A stretch of DNA of 64,000 nt from Hysterangium stoloniferum (Eukaryota > Basidiomycota > Agaricomycetes > Hysterangiales > Hysterangiaceae). Below are positions 1 through 10,880 of the stretch, piece after piece; the stretch's first letter is position 1; each line of letters begins with the position of its first letter. The notes beneath the pieces were generated by a model. That model worked only from the letters and a program-made list of their open reading frames with translations, searched no databases and had not been told where the DNA came from. Position numbers and translations under genes: made by a program. The stretch spans positions 372,001-436,000 of the forward strand of contig WHVD01000039.1 of the NCBI GenBank assembly GCA_015178975.1. The letters are read 5' to 3'.

Positions 1-892
1 TCAAGGTAATTTGTTATTGTCGAGATGAAAGATCTTGTTTTAATCGATCGATCACATAGTAAATAATATCAACGGATTTCAATCAACTGTGACGGCATGG
101 ACAAGAAATGCGGCCACGTAATTGCCTTTAGACATGACTGGGGTGACCCGGTGCATATCATACTGAAAGGGAGGGAAAGATTCAGTTATTTTTCAAGTGG
201 AACTCACGTTATTTGCTTGTATCATACTTTTTGAATTGTACATCATTTCGAAGTTGACTACATCATAAAGAGATCCGATCCATAACCGCGGCTTTACAAA
301 GTGTTACGCTATATTTTCCTTCAAGATCCAGCATCCAACAAGTTTTGTACTTGATATAGGCTAATCATCACAGAGATGACCATACACTAAGACAACGACA
401 AACCCTCCAACGCGAATTCCCACCCGCCACCGGCTAGTGATCACCCAAGTGTATATTCATGAAAGACAGTAAAAGAAAAATGAACTTGCCTTACGTAACT
501 AATGAGCCCGATCAATGATCTTCCAATCCAACAAAGCAGCCTGAGGGGGCAAATTCCAGATGGATGATGGCAATTATTCGAACGCTCTTGATAATCATGC
601 TAATTCTCAAAGGGGGATTTATACTACTACAAATTATGTAGTGATCGACCAAAACGATGTCTGAAATAAGCTGGTAATGTAACAATGACTTTAACAAGGT
701 GTTAGGAATACTAGAGCCGCGGCTGTTATGAGAGATCCATTTGTACTGCCACTTCACGAAAATAATAGGACATTCACTTTCACCCTCTGATCCGTCTTGC
801 TTTAATAGGTGGATAGATCATCTGTGTGCTCTGATAACAAAATTCAGAGCTACTCTAGGCAATCAGTCCATAGCATTTACCTGTAGCCTTAA
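1..892. other. No supported gene
   Basis: This stretch holds only short, mutually overlapping open frames with no spliceable continuation and no recognisable motif. The last ~200 bases are the 3' flank of the minus-strand gene that ends at 893. I see no repeat shared with the rest of the window. Confidence 0.5.
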
Positions 893-1463
893 TCAATCAT
901 CGCTTGTTAGATCAATAGCGTTGTCGGAGGAATCCCCCTTGTCCTGTTCGGGAAAATGAAAACATTTCTATGTCAAAAAAAATGATGATTATGTTGAGAT
1001 GTCTTGTTACCTGGAATGGCCGGGCTTGCGAAACAGTAAGTTCGTCCGAGCAACCTTCATCGTCTACATCCTCTTCAAAAAGAATTTGTCTTTCAACCCA
1101 CGCCAGACTTTCTATTAACCCATCTACTTCAATGACTCGCAATTTCCCCTCGTCATCTCTTTGCATGCGTAACCCATCAAGGTCCTCCCAACTGGACCAC
1201 CCATCCTCCTGGTCAATTCTCTCGTAGTCATCCTTGTCTTCGTCAATCCCGAAGTAGTCCATGACTGTCTGATTCGCCGTTGAAAGGGTAGTATGAACGC
1301 TCAAGCACGAGACATCATGTTTATCGGTACTATATTTCCCCGTAGATGGACGCGAGGATCGTTGGATAACAACATAAACAGTCTTTGAATAATAATCTGT
1401 TGACGAGCGATTCTGATAATTTCGCTGTTTGATGGCTAATGTAGATGGCCCTGCGGACTGCAT
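893..1463 (-). CDS. Acidic hypothetical protein, two exons, ~167 aa
   Basis: I do not recognise the family. Exon 1 runs 1463-1011 and exon 2 943-893, with a 67-bp GT-AG intron (1010-944). Splicing keeps the frame and replaces a hydrophobic read-through tail by an acidic C-terminus ending in DLTSDD and a TGA stop, which supports the intron. The first in-frame ATG is at 1463; the frame upstream of it has no ATG. The N-terminal ~65 residues are polar and rich in Ser, Thr and Tyr. The middle is strongly acidic (DYFGIDEDKDDYERIDQEDG), followed by a region that may form a helix (IEVDGLIESLAWVERQIL). There is no signal peptide or membrane segment. The composition suggests a small soluble, perhaps nuclear, protein, but no function can be assigned. 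A further 5' exon cannot be excluded. Confidence 0.6.
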
Positions 1464-4216
1464 TATTTCCTTTCTTAAAATCAGAAAATTGGACAATTGG
1501 ACAGAAGAGAACAATCAGAGGCGGAGCTCAAATCCTTGAGAGGGCCGACCACTAGTGAGCATTGGTAGTAAACTAAGGTAGTCCCGAGGTGTTACCTGCG
1601 TTAATCTTTGACCTGATATCCCTTCAAATATGAGGTGATTGCCCGATACTAAATAGTCTGCAAGCATACATACCCTTGGTGCTCAGCCCGTTAACTCCGA
1701 GTTTCCATCGACCCCGATCAAGCCTTGCAGTACGAGTAATAAAGCAACGAGTGAAATCGACTGGAAAATTTGGAGGTCATTCTTTCCCTGTATCTATTGA
1801 ACCCGTAGGAGAAATGTTAAAAGCGAAGTTGCGATGCTTCCATTGGTCATCACCCGCCTGGTATTGATCGGGGAAGAAAAAAAGTCGAACGTTTCCAGTT
1901 CAAAAACTCAATCTGAGTCAACCTGGCGACTCGCAACCACCGGACGTTCCCAGTTGGAGGCACTGTGGCCCGTTGAAACCAGACAATTATTAAATGCGAT
2001 CTATTCAACCTTATGGGTATAAACTCGTAAAAAAATTACAATTGTAGCATTTGGGTGGTTAACATCGCATACGGAGCCATCACTGTTGCCCTCGGCGCAG
2101 AGGCTAGCCGTTAATACAGAAAATATGCTGCCCTAAGTGAAAATCAAGGAATAGGTAGAACCCAGTGATGTACAGAAGGATGTGCTTGCTATCATTTCAA
2201 AGAAATCAATGCTATGAGACTGCAATTTAAATAAAGCAAGAACATTAGAAGACCTTGTTCACACTAAGTTGTTTTTAACGCAGTCAGTTATTCTAGAAAA
2301 CCGATGTGATACATCACACTGTAGACAGGGATTAATGGAAATTGGCTTTCATGAGATTAAATACATCAAAAGAAATTTTGACAGGATATCTTCTGACATA
2401 ATACAAAGCCACATTTTCTCTTTGTAAAATTTCACGGGAGATGTTAGAATTAAATAGGCAACTCGAGACACCCTCCGCATGCCGCGGGCTATGATGGCTG
2501 TCATTAGCAAACTGGTGAAAAGTCTGAAAAAGCCGTACCAATTGGACGGCCGTAAGGCCAGTTCCAAGTAGGCATTGAATGAGTAGAGTAGGGTCTATCA
2601 CAATTGTTAACCGACAAGCCATAGGGGATAAAATATAACATACTAGCACTATTAGCCAGTCCTATGAGACCGCAGAGGAGGAGAGGGAGGGTCCCAGTCG
2701 TGCCTAATGCCGTAGCGCACCCTAAAATTAAATGGTATAAAGGGTTGTATCACTAGGGATTATCATTCAACTTACCAACGACATTACAAGCCCCAAGTTG
2801 CTTTTTTTCAAGATTATCGATGCTGAGGGCCGACGCCATGAGACCGACGCTCAACAGGCCAGTGATGTATTTGAAAGAAACCATGATAAGTATTGTTGTT
2901 TTGCAGATAGGATGCTGTTATTTTCTTCCGAAAGGAACCTGCTTTTATACATTTACGGATATCTGAAGACTCGGCAAAAAAAAGGAACAGAAGGGGATTA
3001 CAAGATGGCGAACGCAAGACATCAACAACTGTTAATATCAATAACGTCGGCTGGCTCAAAATGAATGGCTCAGTTCGGATGGAGGGTCCTGTTGTGTAAG
3101 TCGAAAGGGACGGGCCTGAACTTGAAAGAGGAGGCAAAGCTAGCGATGTTTCTTGGGTCTATGTTACACCTCGAGTGCGCGTCCCAAAAGCTTTCAGTGA
3201 CCTGAAAGTCCCTCGACTCTTTCTGCCGATATGGAAGTTTGACCTTTGGGAGAATACTTTCTGTTGATACTTCAAACGTAGGCTGATGGACCTTATTACC
3301 CCATTGGGCTGAAGTGAACTTGGTCTTGTTGTAGTCAAGACTCAAAGGAAATAAGACTAAAAGCCTCAAAGTCTGTGTAAATCTAATCGATCTCATACTA
3401 AACTAGAATAAGTTGGATCTGCGCTCCACTGGCAGAACCGGGACTGCTGAAAGAAACGATGGAGACTAAAACCCACAGAGCATCCACTCTGCTACTCCTG
3501 ACCAAGGGGTTTTAAGGAGCCATAAATCCGGTTCTTTCATAGCGGATTAATACCTTGTCGCCATTTGCCCTGCCCACAGGGCACATCAATGAAAATGACT
3601 TCAGGCACTAAGACTTTCTCGGCCCCGAGGCCTCTACAAAGGAGGCACCTAAGGCCTCCAGAATACAATTCGGGAGGGGGACCATAAGGCTTCTGTTTAT
3701 TGACAAAATCCGCGATAATGTGGAGCTAAGGCTTAGCTGTCCGATCATATGAACTCCTTACGGTGAGATCGAGCCTGCCAAGTCTACAAAGTACAATCCA
3801 AAAAACGCGAAGGGGTGAAAGGTGATGCAAATATGAGATCCAAAGTGACCCGATCTTCCCCACCATTATTATTCACAGATTATCACGTAGCGAATTCAAG
3901 CAGTGAAGTGCTTAAATGACCGTCATTTCAAAGTTCGTATGTCTTCGGGGTAGCTGTAGGAAGTAGACGATCTTCAATTGCAGATCTTTTATACTGTTCG
4001 AATAACAGGGATGACTGGGCCACTGCATATTCTGATTTAGAAACCCTTGTGGTACCTATACCTAGTCATTCATCGCTGTCGCTCATCTTGTGAAAGCCTG
4101 CAACCTTTTTTGCGAATCAAGTGGAAGAAGTGAACAGAAGTATCGTATAGGCGATCACAAGGCGAATACCCACCGAGTTCACACACGACGACAACGCCTT
4201 TCATGTGTTCCTTGAA
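1464..4216. other. Intergenic region, no confident gene
   Basis: About 2.7 kb with scattered short open frames on both strands. The most protein-like is a minus-strand frame at 3070-3396 (contains TSAQWGNKVHQPTFEVSTES), but it lacks a recognised domain and convincing splice partners. No repeats or transposon relics were seen. It could be an intergenic region or hold a small gene with several short exons. Confidence 0.35.
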
Positions 4217-5901
4217 TCATACCTGCCAGTCCTTCAATGTCTGTTTCTCCGTAAGGGGCTGACCGGTAATAGGCGTATCGGAGTGGCCGCTGGGTACTCT
4301 CGTATCACCCTTCGCGTTAACCTCTTCTACGCAAGGTTTCTGAGGGATCACTGGAATATCTTGACGCGAGTCCTTCCGGACACGTTCCCAGTAGCATCGG
4401 GGTAAAAAACCCACCCGCTCTTCTCCAGCAACCACATCCGCAACTTCTTCCGTGTCCAAACGACGCATGGAAAGACCAACGCCTGGAGCAAACGTCACTC
4501 GCCACACAACACGCTCGTCGTCATCATAATCACGAGTCTGGTGACGCAAAAACGAAATGACACTTTCTCCCCAGGTCAGACAAGTCGCTGGGTCCCAAGC
4601 GCCAGGCTTCCCTCGAACAGTCCGAGGTAGATCCATGGTCTTGAAGGATTGAAGCGTTTGGAGGTAACCAGATGGGGTACGAAAACCGACCATAATTTCC
4701 TTGAGGTAACGTGTGTTAAAATATATTTACTTAAGACGCCGGTGAAAAAGAAAAATCGTACAGGTACACCCAGAAGAAAGGATTGAAAATAGAACTTGAG
4801 AAGTTTCCTGAATAAAGACATAAGTCTAGTGGACGAGATGGAAATTATTTGAAAACAGACTTCTCAAATTTAATCTCGTCATTTTGATTCCCCGGACGTA
4901 TTGCAATGGATGTTTTGAGCTCGACAAAGGTATCCGGCTGGCCTGTATTGCGGTCTAGGTGGTGATTAGGATCCCTGCTCAAGCGAAAAGGGATTCCTGC
5001 AATTTACCCACCTCTAACGCAGTCTACCTCTCCTCCAAATATCATGCGGAAAGCGCCAAGCTTCGTTTTCACAACACTACACCACTGAACATTCGTATCC
5101 ACGTCGCCTGACCAACCGTTTTCCGGCCTTGCTGCCGAAGAGAGCAAGCCAGGGGGAGTATCCGACGTGCAGTACGATTCGAAGGCATAGCCGTAATATG
5201 TCATAAGGCGTTGTTTGCCGCTTATGTTCGTTCTAAAAATACAATTATGATTACTGTGATCGTTAAAATGAAGGATGAGTATTTTCAATTTACTTCTCAA
5301 ACAATTTATCATCAGTCGAATGCTCCTCGAGGTAAATCGTGCCGCCAACGACCATCACATTCAGATCCCATCCATCCCTATCCTCATAAGGCGCTGTTAA
5401 AATTCTCTCAACAGGAACTCAGCAAATGGCAGATCTAAGAAAGCGCCGGCCCCAACGACCTCGGACTTACTTAGTACCAACACCACGCCATGTAATAACA
5501 TCAGCCCGACGCCGTTCACCTTCACACTCATCCCTCACACAAGCCGCCAACAACCCATCTAGACGACCTCGCTCCTCCGGTCGTTTGACCCACCGTTCAT
5601 AACCGCGTGCAAGATTCGCCCCGGGAGGTGGAGGCACATAGTACTTCATCGAGGCGTTATTCCATTCCAGAGTCCTGATACGCTCAGTGTGGTTGTCCGG
5701 AGACGGTGTTGACGTGTACGAGAACGAGAGAAGCTGTAGTGGTTGTTGAAAAGGGGGCGGTCGAGTAGCTGAATGGGTATTTGGAGTTAAGGGAAGTGTG
5801 GCGGGAATCGGAAGGTCAATGCGACGCTTATTGCTTGGATGCGAAGAGGTTGACTCTTGACTAATTGATACTTCTGAATGTGATCTCTTCGTTGGAGACA
5901 T
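4217..5901 (-). CDS. RAI1: RAI1/DXO-family decapping and pyrophosphohydrolase nuclease
   Basis: This is a Rai1/DXO-family protein. The family removes incomplete caps or 5' triphosphates from RNA and, in fungi, partners the nuclear exonuclease Rat1. Six exons fit: 5901-5471, 5404-5294, 5232-5012, 4954-4861, 4807-4762 and 4699-4217, separated by five GT-AG introns of 53-66 bp. They sum to 462 codons, giving 461 aa. The family's motifs are all present in order: ITWRG near residue 140, LLTAPYE-like ILTAPYEDRDGW, GYAFE, VDTNVQWCSVVKTKLG, GEVDC (metal-binding E and D), VELKTS (E and K), KLLKFYFQSFLLGVP, then MVGFRTPSGYL, KPGAWDP and VGFLPRCYWE. All catalytic acidic residues known from DXO are kept, so it should be active. 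The first ATG of the frame is at 5901. Exon 5 could instead begin at 4825 (35-bp intron), adding six residues. The C-terminus might splice once more at CAG/GTATGA near 4219. It lies 312 bp downstream of the next gene on the same strand. Confidence 0.93.
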
Positions 5902-6213
5902 TGAGAACTTCTTGACTGTGGCCAATTGAGCTTGACTACTAACTCGTTCAAGAGCTCATGGACGTTCGGCGGTTAGCACAATCGTTTCCGAGTCCGAAGC
6001 GGCTGTTGCCGAATGCTGGGATTTTTGATCAGTGGGTATCTTATATTGTAAAGTATGTCACAGTATTGTATATATACATCAGTAATACAGTAAACCAAAG
6101 TAGGGACGTCCATTAGCGTGAGTAGAGAAATCACGGTGCCGATGCCCGTGGGGTATTCCAAGAAACGAGCAGTCTAAAAACCTTATCCCATTATTTACCG
6201 AAGCTCTTGTATC

Positions 6214-8211
6214 TTATCTCCCAGTGCCACCACGTTTCAGATGCCTCGGCGGAACGCTGAATGCCTCTTTCCGCCCCCTCGCCGCAGGCGGGTGATTGCC
6301 GTCACACGGTCTATATATCGTATGACGTGAGGGAAGTAGTCCGTGAACGATGACAGGACCGTAGTCGGGATCGTCCTGTACCAAAGGGGGATGCTGAAAA
6401 CGGGGGAAAGGGTAGGGAAGTCCATTAGAAGACGGTGCAGACGGGGTAAACATCGTATTAGAAGAGTCGGGACTGAGGGGGAATGATTGCCGCGAAGGGG
6501 ATGAACTTCTCATCGGGGAGTGCGGGGCGGCAATAGGGGAGGGTGGTCGTAAGTCAGGCGTATATAGTGAAGCATGAGTATGAGGTCGGGGGACAGCCAA
6601 CTTCTTTTCACTTGTAGCATAGTGTCCAATCACACCTGTATTGCTCATGAATACTTCCTTTCCATTAGTCACCAGGGAGGTGACCTCACTTGGCGTTAGC
6701 CCGGCTGTAACCCCGCTGCTGATTAAGGGCGCTTCACTGGGCTGCTGGCGGGCTGCGGCCCCTGAGCAAGCAGTGCATAAATGCGAAGGTACGAACTGTG
6801 CATTAGTGACAGAGTCAAACGGTGCAGCCACGTCATTCGTATTGAACGATGGGGGAGCAGTGGTGTTATCCGTAAAGTTAGGCTGCCCTGCATCATTGCA
6901 AACACTTGATTCGATGTTCTTAGAGAACTGCTTCGTAGGTGAGAGACCTGTATCAGCAGCCCGGCCTCGGAGTAGACGTTTGAATCGAGGGATGGCAGCC
7001 ATCATAGGCGTATGTGATCCTAGATCGTCTTTCGGTTCAGCATCACTGCCGCGGCCATTCCACGCATCGATGTAAGTTTCAAGGCCAGATCCACGAATCG
7101 AAAGTTCGTTATCCATTCCCATATACTTTGTATTAACGAACGATTGCATATCGTCATAATGATCCCGAAAGGGGACGCCTCTGAAAGCTGTATCAAGATA
7201 TTCTTGGGACTGATCGCTGAAGTACGAGGCCTCAGACTGAGACTGAGATGAATGAGCTTGCAAACCGGAATGTGAGATGGACGAGACACTGGAGAGAGAG
7301 CTGTTCCGTGATCGCGAGTCAGATTCACTTAGCAGCGGTGGACAATTGGAAGACATCGAGGAAGTAGATCCCGATCTTGATAAACTTGAGGATTCCACGG
7401 AAGGAAACGACTCCATATCATGGATGGACTTGCGGCATGGATATTGAATTGGTTGAATAGACGGAGGTTTGTTATGATCTATCGGACTGTAGTGTGCTGA
7501 TTCCAATAAGCCTGGGGAAGTTGTTGCTGGAGTGACAGTCCCAATAGCTTGGGGGGAAAGGAGTTTTGGCTTATGAGCCTTCTGCTCCCTAAGACGACCG
7601 CGGTGGATGGGGATGCCTGTGAGGTTGGACGGTAACACCGGGGAAGGCCGCAGGGGTGGTGAGGGGCGTTGCTATTACATCATTCAGACGCGAATCAGTA
7701 AAAGAAACTATTGGAAACGTTAGAATATCAATACCTGTGAATCGTTCCCCGCATAACCCAACTTTGCCTTGACTGCTTCACCAGAGCATGAGAGATCTGG
7801 GGCGAGTCGTTGCTCCTGCTCATCGTCATTAACAATCGAAAAATGGGGGATATCAATGAGACCATTGGTTGGGCCAAAACGATCTAGTTCTTTCCGAAAA
7901 GAGTTTCGTTCCCTCTGAATCCGTGAAAACTGGGCACACCAACGAACCATCTCAGTATCCTTCCGTGCGAGTTCGTTTGAAAGGACTTCTAGTTGCGCCC
8001 GCAAGTTCTCATTCTCCACCGTCAGATTATCGCGACTCACTTCAGAATCGATTAGAAAATTTCTTCTCCCGTCTACCCTTCTGCGCTGTGTCCTCCATGC
8101 CTCTACAGAATGAGACCGGTCATCCTGAATGTGTTCGACACCGTTCGGGGTAGCACTCTCAATGTCTTCCTCGTGTATGATTTGGAGGGTTGCCACGCTA
8201 GAGATGGTCAT
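6214..8211 (-). CDS. Ser/Pro-rich coiled-coil protein, two exons, ~644 aa
   Basis: I do not recognise the family. Exon 1 is 8211-7735 and exon 2 7671-6214, joined in phase 0 by a 63-bp intron (gtattg...aatag). The first ATG (8211) follows stretches that look like an upstream intron end, so an extra 5' exon is possible. Residues ~50-115 form a likely coiled coil (repeated ENENLRAQLEVLSNELARKD pattern). The remaining ~480 residues are low-complexity and probably disordered: Ser-rich runs, many SP and TP dipeptides, and PRPHTHASLYTPDLRPPSP near the end. There is no signal peptide, membrane span or catalytic motif. The SP/TP density suggests a target of proline-directed kinases, as in cell-polarity or septation scaffolds, but this is inference. 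It is transcribed toward RAI1 on the same strand. Confidence 0.72.
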
Positions 8212-8560
8212 GACTGTTAACCATGCTGTGAAAGGAACCGGCCACACATTAATAAAGCAATAGAGACGACTAAAGGGGAGCTTATATCAGCGCATCACGT
8301 GATTGACTCCGTGGCAAGCTGTGTGCTGTAGGTCTAGGCTACATCGCACCCTCCGCACTGCGTGCCGTTCCGTAGGTGCGGCCATCTCTCCCACCCTGTA
8401 CGTGGTGCGTACGCACATCAAATATTGTCATTTATTTGAACGTCCATACCTTGAAAAATCTTTTGGAAAATATGGAATTATTTACTGGCGGTTCAAAAAA
8501 ATTGATCCAAGAGTCGAAACCCCAGTGCGTTCCAATTGTCTCCCGCTTCCAATTATTTTA

Positions 8561-9186
8561 TTATTGGATCAACCCTGAGAAGCTGCGCCGGAGCCCATGG
8601 CATGTTACAGATTGCATATTTTCTGGCGCTCCTGGAAGCGGGATTGATATTCGTATATTAGAAGATAGTGTACGGTGATAATCATCCGAGGCCGAGCCAC
8701 TCCGAGCCTGGCTTTCTCCATCCATCCCAAGCGAATGCTTGATCAAGGCCTTCCATCCTTTGGACATAATATATCGGAAAAACTCCTCCGATTCGACAGA
8801 GATCCTTGCCCAGCCAACGTGAACTCTTGGTGAACTCTCTTAAAGATTCCCGATGTGTGATTGGTGAAGCTTATATTTACTAATACACAGTCTCCATTCC
8901 CTACAAATCCGCCGGATCCGGGGCTTTCTCTGGTGCATAGCATTTGAAAAATATATGACCAGACGTCTCGATCGGCGGTTGACTGTCATGCACACCAAGA
9001 TGATAAATAATGCGCATGTGCTTGTAGAACGATCTCGCTAGAAGGGGAACCTCCACTCCGCGATCGTCCGCTGACTCATATCGGCCGCGAGGAGAGTCGG
9101 CGACGCCATATAGAATCAACATAATATCACCTTTTACGGGGGGAAACTCATACCGGATGCTATCAGCCCGATGTAGTATCCTGATG
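8561..9186 (-). other. Possible exons or gene relic, weak PTEN/tensin C2 resemblance
   Basis: On the minus strand a frame opens after an AG at ~9187 and reads IRYEFPPVKGDIMLILYG, later SFYKHMRIIYHLGVH and SGHIFFKCYAPEKAP. The GDI-hydrophobic strand followed by an HxxxxYHLG-like strand loosely resembles the C2 domain of PTEN/tensin proteins. A possible GT-AG intron (about 8921 to 8874) would join it to a second frame containing SFTNHTSGIFKRVHQEF. No phosphatase domain (HCxxGxxR) could be found upstream to 10.3 kb, so this may be a truncated relic or an unrelated gene. Low certainty. Confidence 0.2.
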
Positions 9187-9209
9187 ACAAGAGACTGGCA
9201 ATGGATCAA

Positions 9210-10880
9210 ATAACAACCACCTTAATAGTAGTATGTGTCATGCCTTTCTTTAAAATATAGCTTGCTAGAGTGGCTTTGAACTTGAGAGCATGGCATAAAA
9301 ATACACGCTTTGAGAGGCAGTTGCATGTTGTTATGTATTCTGAAAAGCTAACGGTATTAACCAAGACGATGCAGTGCTTTTAGATTAATTCATCGATTTT
9401 AGCAACTGTACAACCCCTCTGAGGTATTCCATGGTTTAGCCTACTTTTAACCTTCAATTAATAACGGTGCTCGTTGCCAAGCCTCAGTATATATACCCTG
9501 TGAGGAGGATGAGCGCGCGATGCTAAACTTGACCATGATTATCTGCGGTTAGCACAGCTTTGCGATAACTGACAATCTGCCACACCATCAGAACTGCCTC
9601 AGCTGTCAGGCAGCGTGTTGCTTTATGCGGATTGGCCAACTTGGAGGCTGTCCAGATCGGCTCTATCATCTGCACATCCTTTAGTTTCGTTCACTTTTTA
9701 GGCACAACGATCCAATCATTTCATCGTAATAAAGAAATCAGTAACAGGTTTAGATGCACCTACATAGAAAATTGGCATTATCCGAGCTCTGCCAATTGGA
9801 GTTACTGACAATACTGAAGCACGCTCTTGCGGTCTGAGTTAATGCAGATCAGACCCTTCTACTTGCCATCAACCCGGATTCTCTACCCAGAGCTTTGAGT
9901 TTCATTGTTTAAACGACACAGCCCGGCTTCCTATTCATGAGGCGCCGTGTGTTTGTGGGAGAGGAAAGGAGTGGGAGGGGTAGGCGTCGGGAGAGAAATG
10001 AAGGAATTGGACAAATCATAGTCATGTATTGAATCAAAGACACATTACCAAAATTCATCCACAAAAAACTAATTAGTAGTAACAGGTGTCAAGAATTGCT
10101 GTATTATCTTGGATTGGAAAGATAAAATGCTGAGCAAAAGCAGGAGATGGTATCGATTTGGGCTGCGAGATATGGACTTATTGTAGACAAAAGGGATCAA
10201 GATATTGTCATCTAAAACGCCACTGTCTTACCTTCCCAATGCTCTCAGACACGCAGAGGAGTGACCGCTAGGCTTTGATAGGACTCCTTGACCGCTTTAA
10301 CCTCCGTAGATGGCGTTTTGACTGCTTTGGCCGCTCTCATGCGCTTCGGAGATAATGTTGTCCAGAATAAATCAGTGATGCAGGTTGACAATAAAAATGC
10401 GCCGCTCAACTCTCATTGGGGTCTGGGTGATACAGTTACTCCTGGCATTTATATTTGCGCTCGATTTGTTGACTCCAAGCAGGCAGGGATTTTCTTCTCC
10501 AAGCAAGTAGCGACACATCTTCAAGTGATAGACCTTTCTCAACACGGGCAGGGATAAACTCCTTGTTATGTGCACCCAGAGCGAATGCAGAGCTCGAAGA
10601 AGGAAATGAGATAGGAAGGGCTAGGGGGAGCCGTATTTGCATTGTCTTACATAGGGCCAGGTCCCAATAGACGCAACCCAAAAAAAGTGACAGATCTTAT
10701 ACGACCTGATGATCTTGATGTGCTTCGTTATTGCTTTCTCCTCTGCCAGCCTCCCGCCCCTGATAAACATCCCCTCTCGGCGCAACGAATAGCGACCAAA
10801 TGCCGTTCCCGATCTCGAGCCACATCATGACGTACTGGCAGAACATGCAAGTCATATTGTTATCACATCACGAGCGAGAG
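9210..10880. other. No supported gene
   Basis: Only short frames are present; none has recognisable motifs or a consistent splice pattern. A short string near 10,470 (gactccaagcagg) recurs near 16,227, so the segmental duplication described below may begin here in eroded form. Confidence 0.4.

Noticed and set aside
6641..7075. A 144-codon plus-strand frame
   Set aside because: It is antisense to the exon of the Ser/Pro-rich protein and mirrors its codon pattern; it has no splice signals or motif of its own.
8561..9186. A full PTEN-type phosphatase gene
   Set aside because: Only a loose C2-like pattern was seen. No HCxxGxxR phosphatase signature could be found upstream, so only a weak candidate region is reported.
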